A stretch of 64,000 nt of DNA, taken from positions 12,040 to 76,039 of the forward strand of contig CAYFMP010000010.1 of the NCBI GenBank assembly GCA_964344215.1. Reading direction: 5' to 3'. The notes beneath the pieces were generated by a model that was given only the letters and a program-made list of their open reading frames with translations, did not search any database and was not told where the DNA came from. Each line of letters opens with the position of its first letter. Position 1 is the stretch's first letter. This document shows positions 61,117-64,000 of this stretch, one piece after another. A program made the translations under genes and the position numbers. The DNA comes from CAYFMP01 sp964344215. Lineage in GTDB: Bacteria > Pseudomonadota > Alphaproteobacteria > Rhodospirillales > Casp-alpha2.

Positions 61117-63576
61117 ATGGATTTCCGAAAACAGCATAGCCTGACGATGGCCCGATCGGTGATTTACTGGTTGACGGGGATCGTTCTCACCGCAGGTTTT
61201 CTGCTCGGTCTCGAGACAACTTGGCGCAGCGGTGCGGAGTTGCATACGGTCATGGAGACCCTGTCGACCTTCCTGGCCGCGATAGTTGGGGCATTGGTGC
61301 TGGTCCGATTCTATAGCCGCAAGGACCACATGTTTCTCTATATCGGCGCTGGGTTCATGGGCGCTGCGTTTCTCGACGGATATCACACGCTCGTCACCTC
61401 GACTTATTTCAGGCCGATGATGCCTTCGGACCTTCCGTCCCTCAGTGCCTGGAGCTGGATCGCGTCGCGGCAATTCCTATCGGTTTTGATGTTCCTGAGT
61501 TGGATCGGATGGTGGCGGGAGGATCGTTTCGGGCCCGAGGGTCGTTTCAGTGTGGGCTTCGTCTACATCTCGACCGCGCTGATCACCTCCGCCTGCTTTC
61601 TGTTCCTTGCCCTGACGCCTTTGCCGAGAGCCTATTTTCCGGAAATCCCGTTCCATCGACCGGAGGAATTTGGCCCCGCCGTGTTCTTCTTCCTCGCTTT
61701 TGTCGGGTTCTGCCTGAAGGGCGAATGGAGACACGATTCGTTCGACCACTGGCTGCTGCTGTCGCTGATCGTCGGGTTCTTCAGTCAGGCCGTATTCATG
61801 TCGCACTCCGGGCACCTGTTCGATATCGAGTTCGACACGGCGCACGTCCTCAAACAATTCAGCTACCTGTGCGTTCTGATTGGGCTTGCCATCAACGTGC
61901 ACAAGACCTTTGCCGCCGCTCAGCAGAACGAGTCGCGAATCAAGGCGGTTATGGATACGGCCATCGACGGGTTCATCACCATCGACGTGCACGGTCGGAT
62001 TACGTCGGTTGACCCGACCGCAGAGAACACGTTCGGGTACCTGGCCAACGAGCTCATCGGGAAGAAGATAAACATGTTGATGCCGCCCCCCTTCTGCGAT
62101 GAGTACGACGCTCTTCTGGAGCGCTACCTGCACACCGGCGAGGCCAAGATCATAGGGGCCGGTCGAGAAGTCATCGGCAAGCGCCGGGACGGATCGTTGT
62201 TTCCCTTGGAAATCACGATAGCGGAGCTTCCGGCAACCAACGACAAGCGCAGTTTCGTCTGCACCGTGCGCGATATCTCCGAACGCAAGATCCAGGAACG
62301 TGCGCTCAGCAGGAGCGAACAGCGGTTCAGGGACTTCGCCGACTCGGCGTCCGATTGGTTTTGGGAAACGGACGATACCCTCCATCTCAGCTACTTGTCG
62401 GGCTCTTTCTCGGAGGTCAGCGAGGGCGCTCAACCCGATCAATATATCGGCAAGACCCAACAAGAGATCGGGTGGGCCGAAAGCGACCAGACCAAATGGC
62501 TGCTGCACGACAAGGATTTGGCGGCGCGCCGTCCGATCAAGGATTTCCAGTACCTGTTTATCACGCCGAAGGGCAGCGAACGTTATTGGTCGATCAGCGG
62601 CCGGCCGGTATTCGATGACAAAGGCGGGTTCCAGGGCTATCGGGGCGTTGGTCGAGACATCACCGAGAAGAAGCGGATCGACCAGGAGCTCGAAGCCTAC
62701 CGCGATCATCTCGAAGCGCTGGTGGCCGAACGCACGTCGGAAATCGAGCGTCAGGCCGAGGAGCTTGAACGGGCGCTCGAACAGGAGCAGGAACACAACA
62801 CCTTGCAACGGGAATTCGTCGCCATGGTGTCGCACGAGTTCCGCACGCCGCTGGCGATCATCGACGGCGCTGCGCAGCGCATCGAGCGCCGCATCGAGAA
62901 GTTAACGCCGGAAGATCTGGCCCCCCGCGTCACCAAGATACGCAGTGCCGTAGTCCGCATGACCGAACTGATCGAAGGCGTTCTCAACATCGCAAAGTTG
63001 GACGCGGGAAAGATCGCAATGGAAGGCCAATCACTTGATTTGGTTCGCCTGGTAATCGAGGTCTGCCGCCGCCAGCGGGACATATCGAGGCGGCATACGA
63101 TCTCGGTTGACCTGAGCGAAGTCGAGCGCTCGGTGTGGGGTGATCCGAAGCTCCTGGATCAGGTGTTCACCAACCTTGTCTCCAACGCCATCAAGTATTC
63201 GCCTGAAAGCTCCCAAATCGAAATCACCGGGAAAACAGAGCACGGCCTTACAGAGATATCGGTGCACGACCACGGGGTCGGTATCCCCGATGACGAAATC
63301 CCGAAGCTGTTCGAACGCTACTTCCGGGCAAGCACGTCGACCGGCATCGCCGGCACCGGGATCGGCCTTAATTTGGTCAAGGAATTGATCGAAATGCACG
63401 ACGGCGCCATCAAGGTCGAGAGCGAGAAAGGACAGGGATCGATTTTCACTGTCTCCTTACCCACCCGGAAGGCATTCAAACCGAACGTGGATCGCTCAAC
63501 AGTTCGAAATGGCGCAGCGCCGCCACCTCCGATGTCCGAAGAAGACGGCCAGGTTTCAACGGCTCTTCGAAGCTAA
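61117..63576 (+). CDS. MASE3-like membrane sensor histidine kinase with two PAS domains
   Basis: This 819-residue kinase starts with about seven membrane helices (1-260) resembling a MASE3-type integral sensor (VMETLSTFLAAIVGALVLV, FLYIGAGFMGAAFLDGYHTL). Two PAS domains follow (about 275-395 and 400-530), a coiled coil, a DHp with AMVSHEFRTPLAIIDGAA (His near 572) and an HATPase ending GTGIGLNLVKELIEMHDGA. GAGGAAAGC before the ATG sets the start; a GTG 15 bases earlier is less likely. It has no receiver. It pairs in sequence with the CHASE kinase at 53864. Confidence 0.9.
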   Translation: MDFRKQHSLTMARSVIYWLTGIVLTAGFLLGLETTWRSGAELHTVMETLSTFLAAIVGALVLVRFYSRKDHMFLYIGAGFMGAAFLDGYHTLVTSTYFRPMMPSDLPSLSAWSWIASRQFLSVLMFLSWIGWWREDRFGPEGRFSVGFVYISTALITSACFLFLALTPLPRAYFPEIPFHRPEEFGPAVFFFLAFVGFCLKGEWRHDSFDHWLLLSLIVGFFSQAVFMSHSGHLFDIEFDTAHVLKQFSYLCVLIGLAINVHKTFAAAQQNESRIKAVMDTAIDGFITIDVHGRITSVDPTAENTFGYLANELIGKKINMLMPPPFCDEYDALLERYLHTGEAKIIGAGREVIGKRRDGSLFPLEITIAELPATNDKRSFVCTVRDISERKIQERALSRSEQRFRDFADSASDWFWETDDTLHLSYLSGSFSEVSEGAQPDQYIGKTQQEIGWAESDQTKWLLHDKDLAARRPIKDFQYLFITPKGSERYWSISGRPVFDDKGGFQGYRGVGRDITEKKRIDQELEAYRDHLEALVAERTSEIERQAEELERALEQEQEHNTLQREFVAMVSHEFRTPLAIIDGAAQRIERRIEKLTPEDLAPRVTKIRSAVVRMTELIEGVLNIAKLDAGKIAMEGQSLDLVRLVIEVCRRQRDISRRHTISVDLSEVERSVWGDPKLLDQVFTNLVSNAIKYSPESSQIEITGKTEHGLTEISVHDHGVGIPDDEIPKLFERYFRASTSTGIAGTGIGLNLVKELIEMHDGAIKVESEKGQGSIFTVSLPTRKAFKPNVDRSTVRNGAAPPPPMSEEDGQVSTALRS

Positions 63577-63645
63577 GCAGAATTATCGAACGGTCATTGT
63601 CACGTTAACCGACTGGGCTCAGTGGTGACAGTGGGCTAGTCTCGT

Positions 63646-64000
63646 TCAGGTTTTGACGGAAGCGTATCCGGCATTTGTGAAATAGTTTTCGCATTCGTTT
63701 TCCTTGAAGGTATCGACGATGTCGCCGACCTGTCGCCAGGCGTCGTCGATGTTTCGTCTCTGGGCGATGCGCATCCAGTGTTTGACATTGGCGAAGGCCT
63801 GTTCGATGGGACTGAGGTCGGGTGAATAAGGTGGCAGGAACCATAGGCGTGCGTCGTCTTGGCGCTGCCGTGTAATATTTGTCCCATAGTGCCTCCCGTG
63901 ATGATGGATCAGTATAATCGATGCCATCACACTCCGGGACTAAACACTTATACCAGGCGACATTGATGGTGACTCGAAACGGGATTCCCATATTTTGTAT
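63646..64000 (-). mobile_element. IS630-family transposase, 3' part, frameshifted
   Basis: The C-terminal DDE region of an IS630 transposase reads FLPPYSPDLSPIEQAFANVK, then ECENYFTNAGYASVKT and a stop. Upstream of about 63930 the homology (NVAWYKCLVPECDG) continues in another frame, so the gene is frameshifted. The rest, if any, lies beyond the window. It carries the opposite end of the transposase from the fragment at 38060-38383, so the two could be parts of one or of two copies. Confidence 0.8.

Noticed and set aside
1..64000. tRNA, rRNA or tmRNA genes
   Set aside because: Nothing resembling a T-arm with a fitting acceptor stem, or rRNA sequence, was seen by reading; a covariance-model scan would be decisive.

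Overview
The window looks like chromosomal DNA of a high-GC alphaproteobacterium, perhaps a free-living relative of the Rhodospirillales. The clues are family types: a UgpC-type ATPase beside a glycerophosphodiesterase, a DUF1491 protein, the HIT subfamily with a short HIHV motif, NnrU, a non-pyrrolysine MttB homologue, and the density and style of hybrid histidine kinases. No rRNA, tRNA or CRISPR array was seen. Lineage is inferred from protein families only.

Layout. 1-8.7 kb: the end of a glycerol-3-phosphate importer with its phosphodiesterase, then housekeeping and amino-acid genes (Sel1-repeat protein, parvulin, DUF1491, HIT, a TPP enzyme, diaminopropionate ammonia-lyase). A compact CRP-like site, promoter and terminator unit lies at 6156-6254. 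9-15.2 kb: two glycosyltransferases, a peptidoglycan-binding repeat protein, a nitrilase and a HAD phosphatase. 15.2-15.84 kb: a scar of gene fragments, including a 21-base copy of the nitrilase 3' end. 15.84-20.6 kb: an overlapping M20 amidohydrolase and MttB-like methyltransferase pair, NnrU, and a radical SAM/SPASM enzyme behind an FNR/NNR-type palindrome. 20.7-27.6 kb: a CHASE2 adenylate cyclase with a FecR-like partner, a secreted Lys/Ala-rich peptide, an SDR-DoxX protein with DUF2269, DUF350, and a trypsin-like protease.

27.6-37.8 kb (minus strand) is a cell-surface cluster. A transglutaminase fold whose catalytic Cys is Ser precedes a 1,891-residue protein with five beta-sandwich-like modules, two vWA domains with intact MIDAS motifs and a surface-antigen-like tail. 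A repeat protein and a small membrane protein follow. GC content falls sharply inside the transglutaminase-like gene, which suggests a mosaic gene. An IS630 remnant lies just upstream.

38.5-63.6 kb is a dense signalling island with seven histidine kinases, six of which carry receivers or sit next to receiver genes. It has two plus-strand operons: 43164-52684 (four genes, two ATGA overlaps) and 53864-63576 (seven genes). A divergent OmpR-family regulator lies between them, and there is one lone hybrid kinase and one decayed receiver. Four near-identical receivers head four successive genes in the second operon, each with a different output: none, a pseudo-receiver, a degenerate GGDEF with an intact EAL, and a kinase with a second receiver. 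This suggests a phosphorelay with shared phosphotransfer that feeds c-di-GMP breakdown and the lone DNA-binding regulator. A second IS630 remnant closes the window.
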